Part shown: piece after piece, positions 18,928 through 28,449 of the stretch
Layout of the letters: each line of letters opens with the position of its first letter
How positions within the stretch are numbered: position 1 is the stretch's first letter
Assembly: GCF_000745425.1 (NCBI RefSeq)
Contig: NZ_JQJH01000012.1
Location: 1 to 64,000, forward strand
DNA length: 64,000 nucleotides
From: Beijerinckia mobilis
GTDB taxonomy: Bacteria > Pseudomonadota > Alphaproteobacteria > Rhizobiales > Beijerinckiaceae
Reading direction: 5' to 3'
The notes under the pieces: model-generated
What the model was told of the DNA's origin: nothing
Databases searched by the model: none
Seen by the model: only the letters and a program-made list of their open reading frames with translations
Program-made: the position numbers and the translations under genes

Positions 18928-19776
18928 ATGTTGGGAAGAACACAATTCATTTCATGGGTCGATCAGTTTCCCTATATCAGCCGTATGCTGCGCGATTATC
19001 GTGACCACAAGGCTTTGAATGAGCTCACATGGGATAAAGTTGAAGGCTATGAATTTTCCCTTTGGGGAGGTAACTGGCTCGCAGCCGGTGTGTATGGCGA
19101 CCATGGCCTCCACGAGAAAGATGAGCTTGATATCATTGCAAAGCTCATGACTGATGCGGATATCCTTCTCGATGTTGGTGCCAATTCAGGAATTTTCAGT
19201 TGTCTTGCAGCGAGCCTCGGAAAACAGGCCATAGCATTCGAGCCCATGCCGGCAACGCTCGCTATTCTTTTAAAAAACATAAAAGCGAACAAATTCACGC
19301 AAGTCGTTGAAATTCTGCCTGTAGCCGTAGGCGAGGGATTGGAGATATTGCCTTTTTTCGGCAGGGGACAAGGCGCGTCACTCGTACCGGGATGGGGCAA
19401 ACACCGTGCCTTTGATCATATCCTCGTTCCCTCGATCAGCCTCGATCAACTTTTGGCTGACCGTCTGAAGGGATTAAGAGTCGTCATCAAGATCGATGTG
19501 GAAGGCTATAAGATCGGAGTCCTCAAGGGAGCGACCAAGCTCCTGCAGACACGTCCCCCATTATTGATAGAAAATTCCGTATCACGAAATCATCCGGATG
19601 GGCTTAATCCATATTTTGAGCCCATTTTCAGGATGTTGTGGAATTTCGGATATACCGCCTATATCGCTAATTCGGAACGCCAGAAGGTCACCGAAGATAT
19701 GCTGATCTCCTGGGTGAAAGCGCGAAACATGGATAACGGCACCGAGAATTTCGTATTCATGCCGAATTACCAATAA
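18928..19776 (+). CDS. FkbM-family SAM-dependent methyltransferase
   Basis: Probable O-methyltransferase, 282 residues. The SAM-binding motif is ILLDVGANSGIFSCLAAS (about residues 71-88), followed by AFEPMPATLAILLKNIKAN and the FkbM hallmark VIKIDVEGYKIGVLKGA near residue 190. Start ATG 18928 has GAGAGGTGA upstream. Family members methylate sugars of polysaccharides, glycolipids or secondary metabolites; the substrate here is unknown. It stands alone after a long non-coding stretch and converges with the SGNH hydrolase gene. Confidence 0.85.
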   Translation: MLGRTQFISWVDQFPYISRMLRDYRDHKALNELTWDKVEGYEFSLWGGNWLAAGVYGDHGLHEKDELDIIAKLMTDADILLDVGANSGIFSCLAASLGKQAIAFEPMPATLAILLKNIKANKFTQVVEILPVAVGEGLEILPFFGRGQGASLVPGWGKHRAFDHILVPSISLDQLLADRLKGLRVVIKIDVEGYKIGVLKGATKLLQTRPPLLIENSVSRNHPDGLNPYFEPIFRMLWNFGYTAYIANSERQKVTEDMLISWVKARNMDNGTENFVFMPNYQ

Positions 19777-19824
19777 GAAGATTGATTGACCGCAGTCACC
19801 AGCACTTGAACAGGATTCACGCCA

Positions 19825-20670
19825 TCATTTTCCGGCCGGGCGAAACTTTCTCAGATAGACACTGGCGATCACTGCCCGAGCGACATATTCGGCCATGCAT
19901 TGATAGCCGAGATCGTTCAAATGAAACTGGTCGCTCATCATGAGCGGCTGATTGGCGCGTGTTTTGGCGATGAAACGCATGGCATCGTAACGCCGCACAT
20001 ACAAAATCCCGGTATCCTCGGCAATCCTGCGAATCCTGTCGTGAATTTCATAATAGGCCGCATCCTTGGCGAAACGCGGAACATATTGCATGCCGACGAG
20101 GGCGACATCGATGTGATTGTCACGCAACCAGCCGATCGTCGAACGGACCGTCTGCTCGAATTCATTAGGGTCGACGCGCGACAGCGCATCGTTCATGCCC
20201 ACTTGCCACAAAACGAGATCCGGCATCTCCGTCACGACCTCGCTTTTGATCCGTTCGGCGGAAGTCGATGCGACCTCTCCCGGGAGACCGCGGTTGATGA
20301 CATCGATATCGGAGCCCTTCAATGACGTTTCGAGAAGGCTCTCGATGCGCATGGGATAGCTCTTGATGCCGGACGGCGCTCCATAAGCAAGATCCGAGGA
20401 AGATCCGATCGCCAGAATGCGCAAGGGCTTCATCTGCTGCAATCGAGCAGAAACATTCGGCATTGGTACCGGCGAGGACAGGTCCGACGCTGGCACGTCG
20501 CAAGCGGGGCTGAGAGGAGGTGGCGCCGGCTCTTGCGTTTGGGCGAGAGCCACGGCCAATCCCTCATGCTGGATCAACCAGCTGAGGAGGCAGAGGCCGG
20601 CAGCGAGACGGCGGCTTCCCCGCGCCGCGCCTGCAATTGATTTCGCCACTCCGATACCCATGCAACCCAA
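19825..20670 (-). CDS. SGNH/GDSL-family hydrolase, exported
   Basis: Probable periplasmic esterase or acetyl-hydrolase, 281 residues. An N-terminal hydrophobic signal (about residues 20-44) precedes a Pro-rich linker. The SGNH blocks are visible: ILAIGSSSDLAYGA (catalytic Ser), VINRGLPGE, LVLWQVGMNDAL (block III Asn) and SDQFHLNDLGY (Asp and His of the triad). The gene overlaps the end of the upstream OpgC-like acyltransferase gene by 97 bases, implying translational coupling. Pairing of an acyltransferase with an SGNH hydrolase suggests that they add and edit acyl groups on a cell-surface glycan; this is inference. Confidence 0.8.
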   Translation of the reverse strand: MGCMGIGVAKSIAGAARGSRRLAAGLCLLSWLIQHEGLAVALAQTQEPAPPPLSPACDVPASDLSSPVPMPNVSARLQQMKPLRILAIGSSSDLAYGAPSGIKSYPMRIESLLETSLKGSDIDVINRGLPGEVASTSAERIKSEVVTEMPDLVLWQVGMNDALSRVDPNEFEQTVRSTIGWLRDNHIDVALVGMQYVPRFAKDAAYYEIHDRIRRIAEDTGILYVRRYDAMRFIAKTRANQPLMMSDQFHLNDLGYQCMAEYVARAVIASVYLRKFRPAGK

Positions 20671-21704
20671 CCCATGATCCCTATGCCGAGGATAACGAGG
20701 ATTGCATCGGTTGCAACTCTCCCGCCGAAGGCAAAGCGGAAAATCTGCCCACCGAGACTAAGCAGTGATCCTATGCAGAAAACATTCAAGGAGTTTCTGC
20801 CGAGCATCGCGAAAAAACGTGCGAGTGATTGGACATGCTGCATGATTCGAGGGAACAATCCGCCAAACAGAGCGACGAGAGCCAGACTGCTCAAAAGCGG
20901 CACGGGAGATAGATAGGTCTTGTCGAACATGAACAGAAGTTTCGGCTCCGGTAAGGAAATCGGATCCGGAGCATAATCCAACAAAGCGAATGGCACTCCG
21001 ATGATCGCTACCGGCAGAGCGAGCATACGCAAGAGTTTACGGTTGCGGCGGGCCCAGCCCCCGAGACCATCACGGCCGGCGAAGAGAAAACCCAACACAT
21101 AAAGAATTTGCCAGGCAAAAGGATTGAAGAACCAGGTGCCCTCTACCGGCCATGTCGGCAGATTGAAGCCAGTGATCAAAACCGCAAAATAGGCTGCAAG
21201 GGAAAGCGGCAGAAGAAGATAAGGCGCATAGCGGAAAATGAGCGCGATTCCGGGTGCCATGAAGGTGAGCACGACATAAAGCGGCAGAATGTTGAAATAG
21301 CCAAGCTGGTAGGTGAGGGTCACGAGGCCGATATGCGCGCGGATCGGATCGAGAAAAACGGCGGAGGCATTGTGCCAATCAAGCAGAAAAGGTGCATCGA
21401 GCAGGATCGAACAGGCAGCCAGCATGGCAATGGCCAGTTCCGTCAAAACGGCCTGCGCCGCGTAGAGTGATAGAGCCCTCCCCCCGAGCCGCACCACCAG
21501 TGCCGCCGGAGACAATTTCGAGGCCGATCCCTGGACCAGAAGCCGCATCGCCCACCCCGCGAGAAAGACGAACAGCTCGGCTGAATCCGATAGTGCGGCA
21601 TTATGGAAGGTCACGCGCTCAAAGGTTAGACCAGGGATATGATTGAGGAAAATGGTCACGAGCGCAAAGCCACGCCAGAAATCGACCTCATTGGCGGCCC
21701 GCAT
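20574..21704 (-). CDS. OpgC-domain integral membrane acyltransferase
   Basis: Multi-pass inner-membrane protein, 376 residues, of the OpgC/acyltransferase-3-like family, which succinylates periplasmic glucans in relatives. Family cues are the N-terminal NEVDFWRGFALVTIFLNHIP and the FHNAALSDSAELFVFLAGW block, followed by about ten hydrophobic helices. The frame is open back to 21854, but ATG 21704 has a perfect GGAGG just upstream and starts the conserved sequence. The gene ends inside the SGNH hydrolase gene. The Arg/Asp and His of the first helices fit the family's active site. Confidence 0.85.
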   Translation of the reverse strand: MRAANEVDFWRGFALVTIFLNHIPGLTFERVTFHNAALSDSAELFVFLAGWAMRLLVQGSASKLSPAALVVRLGGRALSLYAAQAVLTELAIAMLAACSILLDAPFLLDWHNASAVFLDPIRAHIGLVTLTYQLGYFNILPLYVVLTFMAPGIALIFRYAPYLLLPLSLAAYFAVLITGFNLPTWPVEGTWFFNPFAWQILYVLGFLFAGRDGLGGWARRNRKLLRMLALPVAIIGVPFALLDYAPDPISLPEPKLLFMFDKTYLSPVPLLSSLALVALFGGLFPRIMQHVQSLARFFAMLGRNSLNVFCIGSLLSLGGQIFRFAFGGRVATDAILVILGIGIMGWVAWVSEWRNQLQARRGEAAVSLPASASSAG

Positions 21705-21893
21705 CAAACCTCCAAATTCGTTTTCATGATCGCTGAGCCCGTTTCTGCGAAGATTGGCATCCAGCAGAGCGTCGCGCCTTCGATAGACGGTTGGGTTCGT
21801 TCCTTCAGCTGCTGTCCCCTCCTTAAAGCATCGGTCTTGAAGGCTCCAGAGCACGCGGGTCGGGCTTCATGAAAGACCCATTGGGCACCCGGT

Positions 21894-23438
21894 TCAAGCG
21901 AGAGGGGGGTCGAGAAGTCTGCGCAGGACAGCCGGAAGCAGTTCGGGCAGATCTTCGGCGATGAGGCCCGGTCCAAAGGCTGCTCCGCATTCGCCATGCA
22001 GCCAGACCGCCGCAGCTGCAGCCTCGAATGCGGGCATGTGCTGGGCCAAGAGGCCGCCGATGAAACCTGCCAACACATCCCCCGAACCAGCGGTTGCAAG
22101 CCAGGGTGTGGCATTATCGGCGATGAACACGCGTCCATCCGGTGCAGCGACAACCGTGTCAGGTCCCTTAAGAACGACCACACATTTCAAGACTTGCGCC
22201 GCCGCACGGGCGCGATCAGGTTTGGATTGGCCCGCAAACCCATTTTCATTCGCAAACAAGCGATCAAATTCCCCTTCATGGGGCGTAATAACAACGGATG
22301 TATCCGCTGCCATGATCGCCTGGAGCAACCGCTCTCGATTTTCTGCGAAACTGGTGAGAGCATCGGCATCGAGGACGATGCCGCGCGGCACCGCCTCCGC
22401 ATCATTGGCACATGCGGCAAAGATCGTTTCGACAGCCACCCGCGCATCTTCGCCGATGCCAAGACCCGGCCCGATGACAACGGCATTCTTGCGACGGTCC
22501 TCCAAAAGCCCATGCAATTCCGGCGGACTATCGCAGACGCGTGTCATAATGGCTGTAAGCGCGCTTGCATGTACCGGCAAGGCGGCGCTCGATGTTGCTA
22601 CAGTGACGAGACCGGCACCGATCCGCAGGGCACCGCGCGCGCTGAGCCGGGCAGCCCCCGTCTGGGCGACAGGTCCCGAAACGACGACAGTATGACCGCG
22701 TGTATATTTATGCGCCTCGATACTCGGCACCGGAAAATCACCGATCCAGGCCTCTGGCCGGTTGAGGAAAGTTTTCGGCTGAATCTCGGCAAGAACCGTC
22801 TCCGCAATGCCAATGCCGATGACAATGGTCCGGCCACAATGCACACGCCCGGGAAGAAGGACATGGCCCGGCTTAAGACGAAAAAACGTCACCGAGATCT
22901 GCGCCCTGACGGCGACTCCCTGCACTTCTCCACTGGTTCCATTGATTCCGGACGGAAGATCGACAGCGAGGATCGGGTTCCCGGTGCGTTCACTCCAGGC
23001 ATTCATGCGTAATACGAGTTCTCTTGCGAGCCCTTCAAGCGGCCGGCAGAGGCCAGCCCCGAATAATGCATCGATGACGAGATCCGCACTTTCGAGATCG
23101 ATCTCTTGCGCCGGCAAGATGGGGCCATTCCAGGCGCGTGCAGCGCTATCGGCATCGCCATGCAAGGTATCGCGCTCGACGAGAAGGCCAAGATCCACCT
23201 GAAATCCATGCACGGCGAGCAGACGCGCCGCGACAAAACCGTCGCCGCCATTATTGCCCGGCCCGCACAGAACCACGATACGGCCTTCATCCGGCATAAG
23301 CCGCAGAGCTTCGCGGGCGACACCCGCCCCGGCCTGCTCCATGAGAAACGAACCGGGTACGCCCGATTCGATCGTCAGAGCGTCGGCGGCAGACATCTCC
23401 TTATTATTGAGGAGTTCGAGATCGGAAATATGGGACAT
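21894..23438 (-). CDS. nnr: Bifunctional NAD(P)H-hydrate repair enzyme (epimerase + ADP-dependent dehydratase)
   Basis: Repairs damaged NAD(P)H hydrates in the cytoplasm. The N-terminal YjeF epimerase domain (residues about 1-215) has MEQAGAGVAREAL and the VLCGPGNNGGDGFVAARLL loop. The C-terminal ribokinase-like dehydratase domain (about 225-510) has GPGLGIGED, VLDADALTSF, VVITPHEGEFDRLF and the closing TAGSGDVLAGFIGGLLAQ. Length 514 residues, typical of the fused bacterial form. Start ATG 23438. A 21-bp perfect dyad lies about 80 bases upstream (23516-23536) and may be an operator for this gene. Confidence 0.95.
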   Translation of the reverse strand: MSHISDLELLNNKEMSAADALTIESGVPGSFLMEQAGAGVAREALRLMPDEGRIVVLCGPGNNGGDGFVAARLLAVHGFQVDLGLLVERDTLHGDADSAARAWNGPILPAQEIDLESADLVIDALFGAGLCRPLEGLARELVLRMNAWSERTGNPILAVDLPSGINGTSGEVQGVAVRAQISVTFFRLKPGHVLLPGRVHCGRTIVIGIGIAETVLAEIQPKTFLNRPEAWIGDFPVPSIEAHKYTRGHTVVVSGPVAQTGAARLSARGALRIGAGLVTVATSSAALPVHASALTAIMTRVCDSPPELHGLLEDRRKNAVVIGPGLGIGEDARVAVETIFAACANDAEAVPRGIVLDADALTSFAENRERLLQAIMAADTSVVITPHEGEFDRLFANENGFAGQSKPDRARAAAQVLKCVVVLKGPDTVVAAPDGRVFIADNATPWLATAGSGDVLAGFIGGLLAQHMPAFEAAAAAVWLHGECGAAFGPGLIAEDLPELLPAVLRRLLDPPLA

Positions 23439-24095
23439 GGGATAGGGCCACCAAAACCAGTGCGGTCATGTGAACGGATGATGCTGCGGAGGGATCAGAG
23501 GGTAGGATGATATATCCGAATTCCACTGGAATTCGGGGTTCCGTTCTTGCAACTTATTCTTATCCAGTGATTTGCAAGAATGTACCGCCTTATTTCACCG
23601 GAATGGCGGTATATGAGTTACAAATCTGGCGAGCCATGCAGCTTTCTTGACCAGTGATCAAGATATCCGCGCTCGCATTCAACAGATTTGAGATTATGGC
23701 ATTCACGGCGACGCTACAGGCATGAAGCCAAACAAAGCTTGTGGATTGGATGATTGCCCTGTCTCACAATCGGTATCACCGACTGAATGTTGCAATGGAG
23801 CGGGCCTTCGTTGACGCCTTCGCGTGAGAGGAATATGGTGAATCAAAGATTTGGTAGAGTTTAAAGTTTTACCGGGCATGCTGCGCCCCATTGTGCCTAT
23901 TTTAAAACAAGCGCGGGATCGAAAAACTGCGACGATGAAACGGCTCATTGGATTATTCTGAGGTAATCTTGCTGCCGCTCGATGAACCAGCACGGTCCAG
24001 CTCCGGTTTGCCAACACCCAAACCATGGCCGATCCGTTTCATGCTAAAAGCCACATAGTGTGGATGATCGAAGCCAATCTTCATAAAATCCGTTC
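23439..24095. other. Divergent nnr-hspQ intergenic region
   Basis: About 650 bases between two divergent genes, so it must hold promoters for both. Apart from the dyad at 23516-23536 there is a stem TACCGCC/GGCGGTA around 23583-23613. A minus-strand frame at 23703-24026 has no family resemblance. Confidence 0.5.
23516..23536. promoter_or_regulatory. 21-bp perfect dyad, possible operator
   Basis: CCGAATTCCA (23516-23525), a single central C, then TGGAATTCGG (23527-23536). With a one-base centre it cannot fold as an RNA hairpin, so a dimeric DNA-binding protein is the likeliest reader. It is about 78 bases before the nnr start. Confidence 0.5.
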
Positions 24096-24425
24096 ATGAA
24101 ATCACGCACCGCGAAATTCGGCATAGGCCAGGTCGTCCGGCACCGGAAATATCCTTTCCGGGGCGTCATTTACGATGTCGATCCTGTATTTGCGAATACA
24201 GAGGAGTGGTGGCAGGCGATCCCGGAGGAAGTCCGGCCTCACAAGGACCAACCTTTTTACCATCTTTTCGCTGAAAATGCCGAAACCGAATATGTCGCCT
24301 ATGTTTCGGAACAGAATCTGATGCCGGATACGTCGGGAGATCCTTTGCGCCACCCCCAGGTGGAGGAGGTCTTCATCCGCGCGCCGGATGGTGCTTATCA
24401 GGTACGCAGCGCCCGCTTGAACTAA
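24096..24425 (+). CDS. hspQ: Heat shock protein HspQ
   Basis: Small cytoplasmic hemimethylated-DNA-binding/YccV-like protein; in enterobacteria it is a Lon specificity factor and a Lon substrate. The 109-residue product has the family pattern AKFGIGQVVRHRKYPFRGVI, YDVDPVFANTEEWW, PFYHLFAENAETEYVAYVSE and QNLMPD. Start ATG 24096. Lon itself is in this window, though not adjacent. Converges with the ialB-like gene; a stem between them may serve both. Confidence 0.93.
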   Translation: MKSRTAKFGIGQVVRHRKYPFRGVIYDVDPVFANTEEWWQAIPEEVRPHKDQPFYHLFAENAETEYVAYVSEQNLMPDTSGDPLRHPQVEEVFIRAPDGAYQVRSARLN

Positions 24426-24550
24426 GAAAGCCATGCAACGACAGCGGCAGCATCGGCGAGTGCAAGCCGTCCTGCGACAGCCCCCCTGTTGGCAACATCT
24501 TGCGTGCAGCCTCCCGGGCTTTCCCAGGAAACCCGCCATCGCAGAGGCTA

Positions 24551-24579
24551 AATCCCGATGAGATTTGCTCATCGGGATT
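24551..24579. terminator. Hairpin between convergent hspQ and ialB-like gene
   Basis: AATCCCGATGAG (24551-24562) pairs perfectly with CTCATCGGGATT (24568-24579) around a 5-base loop. Neither side has a long T-run, but the location between two converging genes fits a bidirectional terminator. Confidence 0.6.
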
Positions 24580-24601
24580 GGTAATGATCCGTTGCAGGAT
24601 C

Positions 24602-25366
24602 CTATTTGCCAGCCGGCGCGGGAGCGGGAGTGGCCGGAGGCGTGGCGTTCGGAGCTCCGGGTTTCTGCTGCGATGCTTCGAGACGCTTGCGCTCTTCCTC
24701 GGCACGCTTCTGCAATTCCGCCTGAAGCTTCTTCTGCTGTTCCTCAAGCACTTTCGGGTCGATCGGCGGTCCATCAAACGCCTTGCCAAACCCGGCCAGG
24801 GGCACAACGAAAGTGACCTCGTTATTGACCTGATTCTTGACCGCAACGTTGAAAGAGTTGCCCTTACGCATCTGATCGATCGTCGCGCCCTTGACTTTAG
24901 CTTCGGCGAAGCAGCCATTCGGGAAGCAAAGTTCGAAGGACCCTTCGATGGTCGGGCTCTTGTCCACCGAGAAGCGCAGACCTGGACGCAGGAGAAGTCC
25001 GACAGGCATCAGCAGACGGACGACACGAGCGTCCTCGCCTTTGACATCGTAGACTGCGAGCGCCAGAACCGGTGGTTGATCGGCCTGCGAACCGAAATCA
25101 CGTGTCGTGTAGCAGACTTCCTTGCCGGAAGCAGGATCGCGGCCGCAGACTTTCGTCCATTCCATCTGTGTCGCAACAAGATCCAGACGAACCGGCCCTT
25201 GCGGTTGCTGTGGAGCCTGCGGGGCTTGTTGGGCTTGCTGTTGGGTATTGGGCGCCGGTGCGGCAGGCTTGCGGGCTTGCGCCATGGCCGGGTGCATGGT
25301 CACAGCTTCCACGAGAAGCCACCCGGCAGCACCAACGGCGGCCATGCGCTTCAACGAATTCGGCAT
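24602..25366 (-). CDS. Invasion-associated locus B (IalB) family exported protein
   Basis: Periplasmic protein of unknown biochemical role, frequent in Rhizobiales. Start ATG 25366 with AAAGGAAA upstream; the frame runs open to 25465 but without support. The 254-residue product has a signal peptide (about residues 1-29, ending AMAQA), a Gln/Pro/Ala-rich linker, the IalB core (WTKVCGRDPASGKEVCYTTR, RLLMPVGLLLRPGLRF, FELCFPNGCFAEAKV) with two Cys pairs, and a Glu/Lys/Gln-rich coiled tail (LEEQQKKLQAELQKRAEEER) ending in a Pro/Ala stretch. A second IalB-type gene is at 63325-63996. Confidence 0.87.
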   Translation of the reverse strand: MPNSLKRMAAVGAAGWLLVEAVTMHPAMAQARKPAAPAPNTQQQAQQAPQAPQQPQGPVRLDLVATQMEWTKVCGRDPASGKEVCYTTRDFGSQADQPPVLALAVYDVKGEDARVVRLLMPVGLLLRPGLRFSVDKSPTIEGSFELCFPNGCFAEAKVKGATIDQMRKGNSFNVAVKNQVNNEVTFVVPLAGFGKAFDGPPIDPKVLEEQQKKLQAELQKRAEEERKRLEASQQKPGAPNATPPATPAPAPAGK

Positions 25367-25668
25367 GCATTTTCCTTTCAGACGATCTGCCTTGCGATGT
25401 CGGCCCCCATGCGGTCCGCACGGACCGCACCTGCTTCCTCCCATATGCCCGGGCTGTGGTGGCATTGGGTCATGCGGACGGGGTTAAGCACAGGAATCGC
25501 ACTTTGCAAGCCCGACACGGGAAGCTTTTCTGAAAATTTTGAAAGATCGCCACCAAACAAACCTAAACGTTCAATTATCTCCTACTTTCCGACCATTTGC
25601 GAAATGCTTAATCTTTTCTTGCTTTCTTCACTCCGTTCCAATGATGCGGCTTCACCCGGTTGTCCTTG

Positions 25669-27489
25669 ATGTTTTTTGTCCTGAACAGACTCATAGTCGC
25701 TTTACTGCTCTTGGCCGTCGGCTATCACGTACCGGCTTTCGCCGCGTCGCCGCTTGTAGCGAGCCATGCGATTGCCATGCATGGCGCTCCCGCGCTGGCC
25801 GAGGATTTTCACGCTTTTCCCTATATCAATCCCGATGCGCCACGCGGAGGACATCTGCGGCTTGGCTTTCAAGGGACTTTCGACAGTCTCAATCCATTCA
25901 ATCTCAAGGCTGGATCGACGGCGCAGGGGCTCATCGGCAATATTTTCGAACCGCTGATGACACGTTCCCTCGATGAGCCTTTCACGCTCTATGGCCTCAT
26001 CGCCACGACCATCGAAACCGATGACGCGCGCGATTCAGTGGTGTTCCACCTCAATCCCAAGGCGCATTTTTCCGACGGGCGAAAAATAACCTCCTCCGAC
26101 GTTCTCTTCAGCTTCAATCTTTTGAAGGCGCACGGACGACCGCAGCATCGCGTCGCTTATGGAATGGTCAAGAGCGCCAGCGCGCCCGACGATGAGACAG
26201 TCCGATTTGAACTCGGCGCCGGCCAGGATCGGGAACTGCCGTTGATCCTCGCGCTGATGCCAGTTCTACCCAGCCACCGTATCGATCCTGCCTCATTCGA
26301 TGAGGCGTCGCTACAGCCTCCCATCGGCTCCGGCCCCTATATTCTGAACGAAGTCCGGCCAGGAGAACGGCTCGTTCTAGAACGCGATCCGCATTATTGG
26401 GCCGATGATTTGCCCGTGCGCCGCGGGCTCAACAATTTTCAGACGATCACCATCGATTATTTCCGTGATGCCAACAGCATGTTCGAAGCCTTTCGTGCTG
26501 GCCTGCTCGATTTCCGTGAGGAGACAAGCCCTTCAAGATGGCTTTCGGCCTATGATTTTCCGGCGCTGAGGGAAGGCAGGATTTTCAAGGAAGCCCTGCC
26601 GGTGGGGGGTCCCAAGGGTATGGAAGGCTTTGTCTTCAATCTGCGGCGCCCGCTCTTTCACGATATCAAAGTACGCGAGGCCCTGAGCGCGCTCTTCGAC
26701 TTCGATTGGATCAACGCCAATCTGTTCGGCAATCTCTACCGCCGCACCCAAAGCTTCTTTGACGAATCGGAACTCGCTTCGACCGGGCGGCCGGCGAGCG
26801 AGGCGGAACGCAAGCTTCTCGCCCCCTTCCCTGGCGCGGTGCGTGAGGATATTCTCGAAGGCCGTTGGCACCCCCCGCAGACCGATGGATCCGGGCAGGA
26901 CCGCATCCAGCCGCGCCGCGCCCTCGCCTTGCTGCATGAGGCAGGGTATGATTTGCACGATGGCGTTTTGACGAAAGACGGCGTGCCATTCACCTTCGAG
27001 ATCATGGTGAAGGACCGCAACCAGGAGCGGCTGGCGCTCGAATTTGCGCGTTCTCTGACCCGCATCGGCGTCACCGCGAAGGTCCGCCTCGTCGATGAGG
27101 TCCAATACCAAAGGCGCCGACAAAAATTCGATTTCGACATGATGCTCGGCAGTTGGGCCGCATCAGCCTCGCCGGGGAATGAACAAAGATCCCGCTGGGG
27201 ATCGCAAAGCGCCGATCAGGAAGCCTCGTTCAATCTGGCGGGCGTCAAATCCCACGCTGTCGACGCGATGATCGATCAATTGCTGGCCGCCCGTTCGCGC
27301 GAGGATTTCGTTACCGCAGTGCGCGCCTATGATCGGGTCCTGCTGTCGGGCTTCTACATCGTGCCACTGTTTCACTCGCCAACACAATGGATCGCAGGTT
27401 CGGCGCATCTCGGGAAGCCGGCAAATCTGCCGCATTATGGTTCACCAATTGGCAGCGCGACGCTTGAGACCTGGTGGATGAACCAGTGA
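25669..27489 (+). CDS. Family 5 extracellular solute-binding protein (YejA-like peptide binding)
   Basis: Periplasmic binding protein of an ABC importer for peptides or related solutes, 606 residues. It has a signal peptide (residues about 1-25, ending VPAFAAS), then the SBP_bac_5 fold: DSLNPFNLKAGSTAQG, VVFHLNPKAHFSDGRKITSSDV, QPPIGSGPYILNEV and LFDFDWINANLFGNLY. The resemblance is to YejA, but the usual yejB, yejE and yejF permease and ATPase genes are absent, so it is an orphan binding protein here. ATG 25669 is preferred to TTG 25660; the ribosome binding site is poor either way. The next gene is a DsbA-fold protein. Confidence 0.85.
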   Translation: MFFVLNRLIVALLLLAVGYHVPAFAASPLVASHAIAMHGAPALAEDFHAFPYINPDAPRGGHLRLGFQGTFDSLNPFNLKAGSTAQGLIGNIFEPLMTRSLDEPFTLYGLIATTIETDDARDSVVFHLNPKAHFSDGRKITSSDVLFSFNLLKAHGRPQHRVAYGMVKSASAPDDETVRFELGAGQDRELPLILALMPVLPSHRIDPASFDEASLQPPIGSGPYILNEVRPGERLVLERDPHYWADDLPVRRGLNNFQTITIDYFRDANSMFEAFRAGLLDFREETSPSRWLSAYDFPALREGRIFKEALPVGGPKGMEGFVFNLRRPLFHDIKVREALSALFDFDWINANLFGNLYRRTQSFFDESELASTGRPASEAERKLLAPFPGAVREDILEGRWHPPQTDGSGQDRIQPRRALALLHEAGYDLHDGVLTKDGVPFTFEIMVKDRNQERLALEFARSLTRIGVTAKVRLVDEVQYQRRRQKFDFDMMLGSWAASASPGNEQRSRWGSQSADQEASFNLAGVKSHAVDAMIDQLLAARSREDFVTAVRAYDRVLLSGFYIVPLFHSPTQWIAGSAHLGKPANLPHYGSPIGSATLETWWMNQ

Positions 27490-27798
27490 CGATTGCAAAA
27501 TTGCCCGCCAAAGGTCCTCGGAACTCCGCATTTGGACAATAGGGACGCATCGGCTGAATTGTTTTGCCGAAGCGCGCAACCATTGATCTCGCCCTACCCA
27601 CTTCGCACCATCCTGCGGAAAGGCTATAAGTTTTATATCGATGTCTTGCCCGTGATCTCCTGGCGCAGCTGCATTTGTCGCGTCGCCACGCACTGTTGCC
27701 GCGAAAGTCCGGGACGGTCCGGCTGTTGCTTTGAATTTGGAAGTTCCTTCACCTTGTCCGTTCAATTGAATCGAAAGGTCAACACATGAGTCTGCGCC

Positions 27799-28449
27799 GT
27801 GAGTGAGAGTGATCCTGGTCCCATACCGATCGATATTGTCGGCGATATCGTCTCAGTACCCTGTTTTCTCGGTTTGCGATTGGTCAACGCCGTCGTCAAT
27901 TCCGTGCCGGGCCTTGCGGCAGATATCCGGTGGTATCCGTTTCAGATCGATCCGGATTTGCCGCCGGAAGGACTCGATCGCACAACCTATCTGCTGAAGA
28001 CCTACGGCGACAGCCAAGTTGAAGCAGTTTTGGAGCGCGAAGCCCAGAGCGCACGGGAATTCGGGATCGAATTGGCCCTTGACGCCATCAAGCGTCAGCC
28101 GAACACATTCGATGCCCATCGGCTCATCCGCTATTCTTACAGGTTCGGAATACAGACACAAATCGTCGAACGGCTGTTTCAGGCTTTCTTTCTGCAAGGT
28201 CTCGATATCGGCGATCGCGCCGTCTTGGTCGCCGTGGCGGCGAAAGCCCGTCTTGATCCCAGGGAAGTAGAAACTTTTCTCGCTCAAGGCGATGACATCG
28301 AGGCACTCGAAAAGGAAATGTCCGATATACGCAGCGCCGGTGTCACGGAGGTTCCGAGATTTACGATCGCCGGCAAGACCGACATCATCGGCCTGCAATC
28401 GGCAGATGTCTTCTCCGATAGCCTGTTCAATGCCATAGAACAGGAATAA
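27799..28449 (+). CDS. DsbA-family (FrnE-like) thioredoxin-fold protein with altered active site
   Basis: A 216-residue FrnE/2-hydroxychromene-2-carboxylate isomerase-type protein without signal peptide. The N-terminal strand-loop that normally reads D-x-x-C-P-W-C-Y-L-G is DIVSVPCFLG, so the nucleophilic first Cys is Ser and only the second Cys remains. The helical insert (FDAHRLIRYSYRFGIQTQIV, FQAFFLQGLDIGD) and the cis-Pro loop (AGVTEVPRFTIAG) are intact. A Ser there is typical of glutathione-dependent isomerases rather than disulphide oxidoreductases, so a thiol-transfer or isomerase role is more likely than disulphide formation. The start is GTG 27799; the ATG just upstream is out of frame and closes. 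Confidence 0.78.
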   Translation: MSESDPGPIPIDIVGDIVSVPCFLGLRLVNAVVNSVPGLAADIRWYPFQIDPDLPPEGLDRTTYLLKTYGDSQVEAVLEREAQSAREFGIELALDAIKRQPNTFDAHRLIRYSYRFGIQTQIVERLFQAFFLQGLDIGDRAVLVAVAAKARLDPREVETFLAQGDDIEALEKEMSDIRSAGVTEVPRFTIAGKTDIIGLQSADVFSDSLFNAIEQE

